In this document: positions 54,866-64,000 of the stretch, piece by piece
Numbering within the stretch: the first letter of the stretch is position 1
Layout of the letters: each line of letters opens with the position of its first letter
Notes under the pieces: generated by a model
What the model was told of the DNA's origin: nothing
What the model saw: only the letters and a program-made list of their open reading frames with translations
Databases searched by the model: none
Translations under genes and position numbers: made by a program
From: Capronia americana
Lineage: Eukaryota > Ascomycota > Eurotiomycetes > Chaetothyriales > Herpotrichiellaceae
DNA length: 64,000 nt
Direction: 5' to 3'
Assembly (NCBI GenBank): GCA_016110215.1
Contig: JADWQD010000018.1
Coordinates: 186,001-250,000, forward strand

Positions 54866-56000
54866 CTTGCCGCTAGATGCTTTCAGCGGCTACTCGAATG
54901 TGGAAATGGAGGAGCCAGGGGTATGTCTTTCGGGGAGGACACAGGCGGATGTCTGCTTATAATGCGGATTCACAGACAACTTGTCCAACGCACCGCCACT
55001 CTTAAGCAGTGGGGCGTTGTGACCTGCACCTGCGTCGCTGCCCAAGGAAATGGCGACCTCTGAAAGGCTCGCCTTCAATCACTTCACCGACGGAAAGCTC
55101 CTAGTGAAAAGCGTATGGACAACGAAATTTCCCGGGAACTCTCATTTGATCATTCCACTCCTCATGCACTTAGCGCATGGATGCCTGCTTCTCGAGATGG
55201 AGGGCGTATGGATGTCTCACGTTGCTAGTCCTAGGGTACAGGTCTGCCCTGAAGCACGTGCTGTCCAAGAGCACATGCACACGAGATTCACCAAATGCTG
55301 AACACCCCTTGTCTATGTCACTTTTGGCACGGCAAAAGAGATGTTTGCAGAGAAATGTTCTATTTACTACCTCCCGAGACAGTGTTTCCAGTGGCAACAT
55401 TGCTTTTCGCGGTCTGACAGAGTCTCGGACTTCTTCAAGATGGCGGGCAAGATCTGGGGCTGCAAGTTGCCTTCCCGAGGGTGGTCTTGAAATAGTTACT
55501 GGCTCTCTTGGAGTCATTAGTTTTGGGACTGTGGTGTCACTGTTGCAGAAGACATACTTTCTGCTGTGATACTGACCCACGGTATTGGGAGGTGTTTCCG
55601 AGCCGTCCAAATTTGTTCGCGCTTAGACACCGAAGCCAGATATCTATCCACAGGATCCAACATGTCTCAAGCAGCAGGAGGGTAGCGGCTGCAGCGCTGT
55701 ATAGGAGGGAAGAGTTCTCACCTTGTTGGGAGGAGTTTGTCACATATGCAGCTCGCCCGAAGGACGGCCCCGTCCTTGTGCGACGACTCAATCCAAGCAG
55801 AGATCATACCACGCATAAAAGACGTTGATGGCTTCCTCGTCTTGTTTATAGGAGGGCCATCGAATCTGGCTGTTGGTCTTACTCACGGCGAAGTATTGTC
55901 GTGCCTGGAACTGTTCCGGTGACCTTGAAGCCTGAGTCCAAGTCGCGGTTCTTTTGCAGCTGGCTCAAGGAGACCCAGCGAAATCTGAGGGTCAGGTGAG
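54866..56000. other. Intergenic, no gene recognised
   Basis: About 1.1 kb between two divergent start codons. No recognised element or gene. Confidence 0.5.
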
Positions 56001-56705
56001 ATGGAGATTTCAACACTTGTCCGTATCATCAGTGACTCTGACCTTTTGCAGAAAAACATGGCGACATCTAGTCTAAGGAAGGCCTCCTCGAGCCATCAGC
56101 CTTCTCTGATCTCACATGTCTCGCGTTCGCAAACGAGAACAGCGGTATCTTCTCATGATGTGCGCCAGCAACCTAAGAGCGTTAGTTCAGCTCAGAGAGA
56201 AAATGAAGCGTCGATCAGACTGCCAAAGCCTCTCCACCAGGTGTATCTTGGCCCAACTGGCGTGATGGAAGGAAGCAGAAGACGTCTCAACATTTTCGTG
56301 TCATTGATGTTCATCCACCTGCGGCCGGATTCGCCTTGCACGGCGCCCGCCTCCCCCTCGTCCACCACGCCGAGACGAGTACTCTTGGACACCGGGGCAG
56401 ACTTCAATCTCATCTCACATGGAGCTCACTCTGAACTTGATTTGAGCAAAAAACCATACCACGGCCGAGTACGATCCATTGGGGGATTCACTGATCTCAA
56501 AAGTGCTGTTACCTTGCAGTGGCATTTCCGAAGCTACACCTCCGAGTCGACCCAGCCCCCGAACCTTCATCGTGCCTCTTTCTACGTTTTGCCTCCGGAG
56601 TCTGACGCGAAATTCGACTGCATCCTTGGCCGACCATGGATCGAAGATCACTGGGCTGAATTCACTGCCTTGGTTGAGCTCAACAGAAAAAGGGACATGG
56701 TGTAA
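56001..56705 (+). CDS. Retropepsin-like aspartic protease domain protein
   Basis: Single frame of 234 residues. After ~80 disordered residues, a retropepsin-type fold is indicated by VLLDTGADFNLIS (catalytic Asp130) and, near the end, the ILG motif in DCILGRPWIEDH (~207-213), the usual pair of marks of a one-domain retroviral-like aspartic protease that works as a dimer. Only one DTG occurs, as expected for that class. No integrase, reverse transcriptase or RNase H is adjacent, and no long terminal repeats are seen, so this looks like a free-standing gene of the kind found in fungi, possibly derived from a retroelement long ago. It ends ~0.9 kb before a related, degenerate gene on the same strand. 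Confidence 0.72.
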   Translation: MEISTLVRIISDSDLLQKNMATSSLRKASSSHQPSLISHVSRSQTRTAVSSHDVRQQPKSVSSAQRENEASIRLPKPLHQVYLGPTGVMEGSRRRLNIFVSLMFIHLRPDSPCTAPASPSSTTPRRVLLDTGADFNLISHGAHSELDLSKKPYHGRVRSIGGFTDLKSAVTLQWHFRSYTSESTQPPNLHRASFYVLPPESDAKFDCILGRPWIEDHWAEFTALVELNRKRDMV

Positions 56706-57606
56706 GAGATAATCAACGGCTTTGGTGGTTCCAATTGAAGTGTTTGGTGGTTGCATTGCCGCTTTCTTGTGACAGCAGATCGCGGTCCTCAAAAGAAAAA
56801 GCAAACCAACCGGAAGGTATCGGCGCCTGTGCACTCTTATGAAGAGCTTTTGGTTTCGAATGTACGACCAGAGATGGGACACAGAGCATAATACTATGTG
56901 GACGGAGGCGTTGTTGCTGGGGCTTGCGGCAGTGAAGGCTGTATGACACAATCCGAACAATAATCTGGATTCAGACCGAGGACGGTGTTTGAGTGATCGA
57001 CTCCCGAGGACCGGAATGTTACACAGCCTGGGGTTAGAGGTTCAAAGTCGCCATCACGGCACCAGAACGGTAGACGAGGGTAATTTGTACGAAGACGGTC
57101 AACTGGACATAGCCGGAGGAGACGACAGCGGTTCCGAGGATAGAATCTGGGATTTGTACCTCGAACGATCTTGTTCAACCTGACTGTCAGTTGCTGCTCG
57201 TGGTGTCTTCTGGACCTCTGCACTCGAGTGACAAATTCGACTCTCGGGGTCACGCCCGTCCATCCCAGGTGACCAGCGAGCCGGACGGCAACAGAGTGTC
57301 AGCTTTTCAAGCCTGCGCTCGACAAGGATGTAGCTGCCGGACAAGCTCCCATCTACAGGCCTCTACAGATATATGAAGGGGACAAATCCCTCCAGTACCA
57401 TCCTGCCAACACATGCGGATTTGAATCTGGGCTTGGGCACACAAGATTTGTCCAAGCTGCAATTCCAGTTGTTGGCTCGTTTGCCCTGTTCTCGCCTCAC
57501 TGCCCTGTCGGTGTACGCCTTGTTGAGGGATGGCGGCAGGGCACAATCGGCCGATCGCGAATCCTCACATGCAAGACAACCATCAGCTCGAATCCTCATA
57601 TCGTTC
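56706..57606. other. Spacer between the two retropepsin-like genes
   Basis: About 0.9 kb. A 181-codon minus frame (56415-56960) overlaps the first gene and is taken as a shadow. No reverse transcriptase or integrase fragment is seen. Confidence 0.5.
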
Positions 57607-58258
57607 ATGGCAGAGTCGTCGTCCTCAACTCTTCCACCATTCCACCAGCGCTCTCCCAATGGTACCCTCCACCCCTTGAACGCTTGCATTAACGCGAGGC
57701 CTTCACACTAGAGCGGCCATCCTTGCTGACATCGGCGAACAGGCTTCGACCACGACGGTGTGCATATTCGTCATTGCCGACGGGCAGGAGCAACCTGTCA
57801 AGCTCGCCAATGCACTCCATGGCTGCGGATTGTCAAAGAGCATCATCTCGAGAAGCAAAGCCACGGCCAGTCGCGGGACCATTCGGTCGAGCCCACCAAC
57901 CAAGATCACCGATCACGCCGGCACCACCTACAGCTCGACCTCCACGATCTCTCTGCGGTGGTACTACGACGGTGGGACGCAGACATTTCCCGAGACGTTC
58001 TACATCGCCGATACCGCCACCAAGGACCCTCCTTGGGACGCCATCCTCTGCAATGCCGCCGAATCACCTTCCTCTGCCCTGGCTCCACAAGCTAACACCA
58101 TTTTGAGAGCGCCTGGCGGGGCAGACAGTCAACGTGAGAAAGAACGTAAGGAACGGGAAGAGGTGAACCGGAAGAAGTACGAGAGGGAGAGGCGAGAACA
58201 GGCCGATAGGATCAGGGAAGCGTTCGCATTGAAACAGGCCCGGGCCAAGCACGGCTGA
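57607..58258 (+). CDS. Retropepsin-like protein lacking the catalytic aspartate
   Basis: Proposed exons 57607-57661 and 57714-58258 (52-nt intron, ctagag acceptor), giving 199 residues; the second exon is clear, the first less so. Residues align by eye with the upstream gene: GCGLSKSIIS (from Gly55) stands where that gene has DTGADFNLIS, STISLRWYYDGG faces VTLQWHFRS, ETFYIADTATKDPPWDAILC faces the FYVL...DCILG segment. The catalytic Asp is Gly55 and the ILG glycine is Cys, so the protein cannot act as a normal aspartic protease. It may be a pseudoenzyme or a decaying copy. A highly charged helix (KERKEREEVNRKKYERERRE) closes the protein. Confidence 0.55.
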
Positions 58259-58580
58259 CGCTAGCTGTCCTTCGCCGGACACAAACGTTCGGCCTCTCGG
58301 GACGTAGGCACTTAGGGGAAGCTGACACATGTGAGATATTGTTGGTGGCTTGTGAGTTGGGTTTCATGAACAGCGGTTCGTGACTGCTGAGGGGAACGGT
58401 GATGATCGATATGATATGATGGATGATCCTATGATTCAAGTACCCCCGCGCCGAGTGGCTTAGGATGCCTTAACATTATTGGCAATTAAACCTAGAACTT
58501 CGTACCATCATGTTTCAACCTTCACAAAACTAACGCCTTCCCATCGCTTATATGTTCCTGTGTTCAGTGACATTACAACC
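58259..58580. other. Convergent spacer
   Basis: 322 bases between convergent stops. Short 3' UTR space, with gatgat/atgata-type low complexity near 58400-58435. Confidence 0.5.
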
Positions 58581-59477
58581 TCAAGCAAGCCCTCCATTGA
58601 CCCTGATGGTCTGCCCACTGACCCAGCTGGCGCCGTCGCCAACAAGATACGAGATCGCCCCAGCAATCTCTTCGGGCTTTCCGATTCTATTCCCGGGGTG
58701 GAAACTCGCAATCATATCCAACACCTTCTGCGGCTTTCCTTCGAGGAACAACTCGGTCGCAGTGGGGCCCGGTGCAATGGCGTTGACGCGGATGCCCTTC
58801 TTCGAGAGGAGGTCCTTGGAGAGGAGGCGCGTGAGCTGTTCGATGGCGCCCTTCGTCGCGCAGTAGAGCGTGTACGGACCGGTCACGGACGAGGCATGGC
58901 ACTGAGTGGTCGAGATCAGCACGATGGAGCTCCCCGGTGCCATGTGCGGCAGGGCCTTTTGGACCAAGAAAAACGGGCCCTTGACGTTGAGGTTGAACGT
59001 GCGGTCGTAGTCCTCTTCCGTGCAGGACTCGATGTCTTTCATGGGGAGGATGCCGGCGTTGGGGATCAGGATGTCGATCTTGCCGAATTTTTCGACGCTG
59101 GCCTTCACCAGCTTCTCCACGCCGCTGATGGAGCCAGCGTCGGCTTGGACCGCGTAGGCATTGTCGGCGCCGAGTTGGGAGATGAGTTTCTCGGCGGCAG
59201 CCGTGTCGCGACCGTAGTTGACGACAACTTTCGCTCCCAGGCTGACGAGAAGAGTTGCCGTGGCGGCGCCAATACCCTTGGTTCCACCAGTGATGACGGC
59301 AACCTTGCCGGAGAGAGGCGCGCTAGACATTTTGGCTGGTATGATACTGGTTACGGGTTGGCTTGAGGGTGTCGTTGGTGTAGCTACTGCTGACTGTTGC
59401 GATGAAGTTGCTTTCTGTGGCGTCGAAGACGTCTTGGTAGATTTGTGCCTCGAGACGATTGCCTTGAACTGTTTCAT
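58581..59477 (-). CDS. Short-chain dehydrogenase, ketoreductase-like
   Basis: Single frame of 298 residues. From Met50 the protein is a complete classical SDR: GKVAVITGGTKGIGAA (Rossmann glycine motif), NAGILP, LISTTQCHAS (Ser), YTLYCATKGA (Tyr-x3-Lys), IAPGPTATELF, and the C-terminal SGQTIRVNGG. It most resembles beta-ketoacyl/tetrahydroxynaphthalene-type reductases. Two starts are possible. The first ATG adds 49 residues rich in Lys, Ser and Thr with few acidic residues, which could be a mitochondrial presequence. ATG at 59330 (MSSAPLSGKVAV, A at -3) gives the usual 249-residue enzyme. Substrate unknown. Divergence from its neighbours is not evident. Confidence 0.9.
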   Translation of the reverse strand: MKQFKAIVSRHKSTKTSSTPQKATSSQQSAVATPTTPSSQPVTSIIPAKMSSAPLSGKVAVITGGTKGIGAATATLLVSLGAKVVVNYGRDTAAAEKLISQLGADNAYAVQADAGSISGVEKLVKASVEKFGKIDILIPNAGILPMKDIESCTEEDYDRTFNLNVKGPFFLVQKALPHMAPGSSIVLISTTQCHASSVTGPYTLYCATKGAIEQLTRLLSKDLLSKKGIRVNAIAPGPTATELFLEGKPQKVLDMIASFHPGNRIGKPEEIAGAISYLVGDGASWVSGQTIRVNGGLA

Positions 59478-60511
59478 GGAACTGTTGTATGCAGATGGAA
59501 AATGCCTACCTCAGCACCTACCTGGACCTCCTTATATGCTTTCGTCCCTGGAAGTCCCCTTGTCTCGGTCGGCGGTTGCACGATGAACCCTGGAAGGCTA
59601 AAAGTTGTTGCTAAGTCCTTCTGCAGATCTGAGCACGCAGGCATAGCGACGGCCGGGAACTCACCGGCCATAAGGGCCTGTTCTGTTCTCTATCAACTGT
59701 GATGGCCGTTGGGAAACAGGCATACTGGGTGGACGACACACTTTCCAGAGTCGGAGTAAATGGAGTTTAAGGTAAGAGGCCAAGGATCTGCCAAGGCGAC
59801 GTTACCGCTTAGGGAAGTTTGTTGCATCCGCAAACACCGAATCTCCTGCCATTAAAATCGGCGACTGAAGCACTCCACCAATCGAATGCGAGGTTGAAGC
59901 GGCCGCACTGATTATTCTCAAGTTGCTAACCACCTCGGGCAGCGCAGAGGCCGCCAAGCGCATCGTGAATTGGTTGCGTAAGAGCGGCGGCGCAAAGTTT
60001 CGAGAGTTGGCCGTCGTCAATGCGTCGGGTATCCATCGGGGCAGACTGTTCATTCGCTGCTACAGCGGCCGATGATGTAATTCTCTATCGCTTATTCCCG
60101 TATGTGCCGTACCTCCGCTCGTACGACTTACTCATCCAGTCTATGTAGTATCAGGTGATGAGGTGTATGAGAGAGATGAGGTACCATATTCGGAACTTCG
60201 GAAGCCTCCGTGACGACTGCACAGTACTGTCAAGCCTTGGAGGGAAATTTCGACGTTCACAGCAAGGCATCCACCGTGCTGGTGCAGTCGGTTATCTTGT
60301 GGGATAGTCTGCACCAGGCAATCCGAGGAGGTCCATCACACTGTCAAATGATTCAACTCGATTGACAACACGTCCGCGAAAAACCCGATTTTCATGGCGA
60401 CGGCGAGGCCTTATTCGATTTTGAGTTCCCCGTCATCTCCGCCAGAAAACAGCTTCCTGGCACGCTGGGCAACTTGGGCTACTAGCGAAGGTATAGAGTA
60501 CTTTTAGAGAG
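59478..60511. other. Intergenic, small open frame only
   Basis: About 1 kb. A minus-strand frame with ATG at 60053-59802 (83 codons) has a fairly protein-like composition but no family I recognise; it might be a relic or chance. Confidence 0.4.
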
Positions 60512-61483
60512 CTAACTTGCCGAAGCCGCCTCCCTTTCTTCATCAAGTGTCATGGAAACGGCACACTCCAACGCAAATCCAAACACCCGCAGCCAAAATC
60601 CGGAGCTCTGATGGGAGAACTCGGGGACGTGAGGCGTGTTTTTCATCAACCTGCTTTCAACCCAAGGAGAATTCTTGAACGCCGAGACAAAGTCGCGTAC
60701 GTTGGACGGACTAACGTGCCAGAGATCGTCGAACTCGCCCAGCGTGTACAACACCTGGACCGAAACGGTCTCGGCATAGCCCCGCCAATAGTCCGGCCAC
60801 TGCATATTGATGTCGTAGACTTCCACCCCGGTCATGTCGGCATGATGCTTGGTGGAGGTGAGAGTTGCCGGATCGAAAAGGGCTGCGTGCTTTCCGAATG
60901 AAAGGGCGTTGCGGGTTTCCACGGGCAGGCTGAAGGGCTTGGTGCTGCCCTTGAGCGTTTCCCAATAGTCCTTCAAGGGCTCCGAGTTTGGATACGCCGA
61001 CATGGAGGACAAAACGAGACCACCCAGCTTGTAAGAAGGCCGCGATTCTCGGCCATATAGACCGGCGGCCACGAGGGTGATGGCCCCTCCGATCGAGGAG
61101 CCGTAGACCACGAGAGATGATATCGTCAAGGACTGGGAGTAGCGCTTCCAGACCGCCGGTAGTGCCAGGCCGTGCAGCCAACGAGCCTGTCGCTGAATGA
61201 ACGTTATGGACGGATCAAGATCGGTCTGTTCGCTGAGCGCCGGCGTCTCCATGTAACCGGGCCGATTGAGTGCCACGGCTGGAACTCCCAACAGCTCGGA
61301 GAAGGGCCGCATGCTATGTTCATCGTTGACGTCGAAGAATTCGGCATTGCATGACCCGCCATGCACGAGGACGAGCAGTGGCTTGGATTTGTGAGAAAGT
61401 GGAAAGCCGCTTTCACCGCGTGGAAGATGTTCTACACCGCTGACGCGCGATCCGTCGCCCAACTCCAAGGATATCGACGCCAT
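60512..61483 (-). CDS. Alpha/beta hydrolase
   Basis: Single frame of 323 residues. LVLVHGGSCNAEFF (~37-50) carries the HGG oxyanion motif. VVYGSSIGGA gives the nucleophile elbow G-x-S-x-G with Ser130 as the likely nucleophile. An acid in LYTLGEFDDLW (~265) and a histidine in KNTPHVPEFS (~295) complete a plausible triad. The protein has no signal peptide and is probably cytosolic. It belongs to the broad AB-hydrolase fold, so esterase, lactonase or other hydrolase activity is possible. It is followed upstream on the same strand by a sugar-type transporter, which would fit uptake and breakdown of a small compound (inference). Confidence 0.87.
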   Translation of the reverse strand: MASISLELGDGSRVSGVEHLPRGESGFPLSHKSKPLLVLVHGGSCNAEFFDVNDEHSMRPFSELLGVPAVALNRPGYMETPALSEQTDLDPSITFIQRQARWLHGLALPAVWKRYSQSLTISSLVVYGSSIGGAITLVAAGLYGRESRPSYKLGGLVLSSMSAYPNSEPLKDYWETLKGSTKPFSLPVETRNALSFGKHAALFDPATLTSTKHHADMTGVEVYDINMQWPDYWRGYAETVSVQVLYTLGEFDDLWHVSPSNVRDFVSAFKNSPWVESRLMKNTPHVPEFSHQSSGFWLRVFGFALECAVSMTLDEEREAASAS

Positions 61484-62089
61484 GGGGCCTTTATTGCAGA
61501 GGGGGATTCGTGGTTGGAGACCACCGCGAATACAAAGGGCCTGTACCGGTGCAGCGTTTTATGGAATTACTTCTTCCCGCCTCCGCCCCTCAGTCCATTG
61601 CCCCGTTGTCCCCGCTGAATGAAGCCAGACGAACTCTTCGCGGGACGTGAAAGAATGGAAGCAGGGCTCGACGGTATTGGTTCTCAATGTACGGGAAGCA
61701 GTGGATCGAGGACGGTCTTTGCTTCGGGTGACTTCGTCGGGCTGTAACCGGGCGATCGGTCACCGCCGGCCTGGAGCATTGAGCTTCCAGACTGCCTTTG
61801 ACGGTGGGCCGCATCCCCTTCCCACACAAGTCGAACACGAACGCCGACACCGGCTTCACGGAGGAAACGAAAGACGAGTCTGCATACCTAGAGAAGCGAA
61901 CAGTTATGTGTTCAAGGGAAGGCACAGTTGATGGCTCGCTATTGCTACTGCAGAACTTCAACTGAATCGTCATCCTGCCCTACTTCTCGCCAAAGAAGAT
62001 GCCCTCGGAAGATATCTGGCGTCCGCCCCCCCAGCAAGTACGATCGGAGCATACGAGCCCGCCATTCTGGGTGTTTGTCAACAACCAGA
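61484..62089. other. Intergenic, no gene recognised
   Basis: 606 bases: 3' region of the sugar transporter and promoter of the hydrolase. A 127-codon minus frame here has no family features. Confidence 0.5.
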
Positions 62090-63757
62090 TCAGTCCTCCC
62101 AGTTGCATTCACCATTCACAATGCGTTGGTTTCTGGCCACCGAAGTCTTCCATGGTCGGACCCGCGATGCAAAATAGTCGTCGATTTGTTCCAATGTCAA
62201 CCTGGCGGTCTCGGGCATGCACAGATAGATGAGTATGAGGATGCCCAAGGTGACGCCGAAATAGAAGTATCCGACGGTCGCCTTCATATTACCATACTCG
62301 GGGCTCAACATATAGGGCGTCCAGAAAGTCGCGCCGAAGAAGAAAATGTTGTAGAAGAAGGTGGAGTTGGCCTGCCCGTAGGTCCGGAGGCGTATGCTGT
62401 GCACCTCGGCGGATGCAGGGAACACGATGCCTCCTATCGTAGTGGCGAAGACAAACGCCCACAGGCAGAGGAGTATGACCACGACCTTTCTGGCGACGGG
62501 ATCACTAAACTCGAGGGCCACGGCCACCGACGAAAAGATCAACATCAAGGTCGCCATGAGCGCATAACCGATGATCAGCGACAGCCGTCGACCCAGATAC
62601 TCGGAAGCAAACGGCGAAAGCGGCGCTCCCGCGAGGAAACAGAGGCTGATGATGACATTGATGAGGAAAGGATTGGCAATGCCGACCCCGTTGAGGAAAA
62701 GGGCGGCATAATACCCGACGAACGCGATACCAGTGAGCCCGAGAGAGGTCAAAATCAGTGCCGACACCAGGGTTCGACGGATATTGTGACGGCCATAAAT
62801 CTCAACCCAGGAGGTGGTTTTTGTGGTGGAGCGTTCGTATTCGATATGTCTCCGTACGTCCTCCATCTGCGCGTCAACAAAGATCGAGTGTGGATCTTGT
62901 TGGGCAAAGGCGGCGAAAGCCTGCCGTGCCCGGTCCTCTCGACCACGGAGCATGAGCCACCTCGGGGACTCGTGAAAGAACAAGGACCCCACCGCGAGGA
63001 CGAGACTGAGCGGGATCTGACAGATGATGGGCGTCTTCCACTGCCAGTCGCTGGTCGGCGCCAATGTCGAGCTTCCCGCAGCCACCGCGGCGGCCGAAAC
63101 GTTCCCGAGGGCCAGGCCGAAGTTGTAGAGACCGAGGAGCAGACCTCGTTTGTGGGCGGCCGTGCATTCGGCGGCGTAGATGATCCCAGAGGTCAAAAGG
63201 ACGCCGATCCCTAGCCCACTGATGCACTTGCACACCATGTAGTTGAGGAAGCTGCCGCTCGTGCCCAGCATGCCGGCGGCACCGGCGATGCATAGGGCGC
63301 TTCCCAGTTGGAGCGCACCTCGTCGGCCGAGCCAGTGGCCCGCGGCCCCGGCCCCGGCACCCCCGGCGGCAACAAAGAGGAAAGAGACGCTGATCAGCGA
63401 CTGCTGGGTGGCAGAAAGCAGGCATAGCTCCATCATTGTTCCTGCCGGTGCTCCGGGGACCGGGACCTGTTGGCATTGACTTCCAAAGGCGGCGTTGTAC
63501 GACGGCATAATCAACACCGCATTCTGGTAGCCTCCGTCGAAGTTTGCGATCCAGGCCACGAAGGCCGTCCAACACGCCAAGTTCAGCATGACTCGGGTGG
63601 GTTTTTGGTTCCCCAGGGCCGCAGCACGGAGGGCATCGTTGGCGGTGCCCGAATTCTCAAGCTCCACCACTTCCCCCGGTGTGCCGGCCTTTGAGGCCTG
63701 CTCACCGTCAGCCTTGCCCTCGTGCTTGATCATCCCGACTTTTATTTGTTGACCCAT
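62090..63757 (-). CDS. MFS sugar-porter family transporter
   Basis: Single frame of 555 residues from the ATG at 63757 (the open frame extends upstream without ATG). Twelve helices with sugar-porter marks: GHWLGRRGALQLGS between helices 2 and 3, HESPRWLMLRGREDRAR after helix 6, SEYLGRRLSLIIGY, and PETARLTLEQIDDYF after helix 12. The variant HESPRWL and the PETARLTLEQ ending match fungal lactose/quinate/hexose-type carriers that work as proton symporters in the plasma membrane; the exact sugar or polyol cannot be told. The N-terminal ~55 residues are a charged cytosolic extension. The hydrolase gene lies downstream on the same strand. Confidence 0.92.
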   Translation of the reverse strand: MGQQIKVGMIKHEGKADGEQASKAGTPGEVVELENSGTANDALRAAALGNQKPTRVMLNLACWTAFVAWIANFDGGYQNAVLIMPSYNAAFGSQCQQVPVPGAPAGTMMELCLLSATQQSLISVSFLFVAAGGAGAGAAGHWLGRRGALQLGSALCIAGAAGMLGTSGSFLNYMVCKCISGLGIGVLLTSGIIYAAECTAAHKRGLLLGLYNFGLALGNVSAAAVAAGSSTLAPTSDWQWKTPIICQIPLSLVLAVGSLFFHESPRWLMLRGREDRARQAFAAFAQQDPHSIFVDAQMEDVRRHIEYERSTTKTTSWVEIYGRHNIRRTLVSALILTSLGLTGIAFVGYYAALFLNGVGIANPFLINVIISLCFLAGAPLSPFASEYLGRRLSLIIGYALMATLMLIFSSVAVALEFSDPVARKVVVILLCLWAFVFATTIGGIVFPASAEVHSIRLRTYGQANSTFFYNIFFFGATFWTPYMLSPEYGNMKATVGYFYFGVTLGILILIYLCMPETARLTLEQIDDYFASRVRPWKTSVARNQRIVNGECNWED

Positions 63758-64000
63758 GGTATCCAAGGCTAATTGTAGCCTCGTTTCGCAGAGAAGAATA
63801 TGGAGGTTTGAGAACTCTGAAGCGAGCTCGCAGGGTCGCACACGAATATATGTTCCCTATCATTGTCAAGGCATGGGATCAGTGGCTGCGTCCCGCATTT
63901 GAACACCCAATTACATCTCTGCTATTTGACGAGGCCAGCCTTTCGGCCACCTCGACACCGACGGTTTGCCGTGGGAAGCCTCGTATTCAGCTAGGGCATC
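63758..64000. promoter_or_regulatory. Upstream region of the sugar transporter, cut by window end
   Basis: The last 243 bases contain no gene and probably the promoter/leader of the sugar-porter gene. Confidence 0.4.

Noticed and set aside
54890..55078. Minus-strand frame just upstream of the DUF6594 gene as a possible first exon
   Set aside because: The only GT/AG pair that could join it would give an intron of ~20 nt, too short for a fungus.
56001..58258. Complete LTR retrotransposon
   Set aside because: No reverse transcriptase, RNase H or integrase frames and no terminal repeats around the retropepsin-like genes.

Overview
This window reads as nuclear DNA of a filamentous ascomycete (Pezizomycotina). 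GC content is moderate. Introns are short (about 50-95 nt) with GT...AG ends and CTAAC/CTAAG-like branch sites. The gene content is typical of moulds: HymA/Mo25, Ndc80, Pex14, a SurE-tubulin ligase fusion, an HMT1-type ABC half-transporter, a PDK1 kinase, a Zn2Cys6 regulator and a DUF6594 protein. I see no bacterial, organellar or viral gene layout. I cannot name the genus; a Eurotiomycetes or Dothideomycetes relative is a guess. Exon borders were read by eye from splice signals and reading-frame continuity.

Left part, 1.6-34.5 kb, is gene-dense and mostly housekeeping: a Dal5-type permease, an F-box protein, hymA, ndc80, pex14 (divergent from ndc80), an RS-rich protein (tail-to-tail with pex14), the SurE/TTL protein, an HMT1-like ABC transporter, a monocarboxylate-type MFS carrier, an unknown membrane protein, a BTB protein, PDK1, and an unknown protein divergent from PDK1.

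Middle part, 34.5-49.8 kb, is gene-poor. An MFS drug/H+ antiporter-type transporter and a Zn2Cys6 transcription factor sit between stretches of 2.5, 5.0 and 3.5 kb with no convincing gene. These stretches hold simple repeats, GAGTAC/TACTC-rich words, short hairpins and one long open frame broken by a single stop.

Right part, 49.8-64 kb, is accessory in character: two short-chain dehydrogenases, a very acidic small protein, a DUF6594 membrane protein, two neighbouring retropepsin-like genes (one with an intact DTG motif, one with the catalytic aspartate replaced), an alpha/beta hydrolase and a sugar-porter transporter. The SDR, hydrolase and sugar transporter lie on one strand and might form a small catabolic group, but nothing in the sequence proves co-regulation.

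No rRNA, tRNA, CRISPR or complete transposon was found. The observations most worth following are the retropepsin-like pair, the recurrent intergenic word TACGGAGTA, the 11-bp tandem repeat in the PDK1 divergent promoter, and the 25-residue duplication in the long tail of the ABC transporter.
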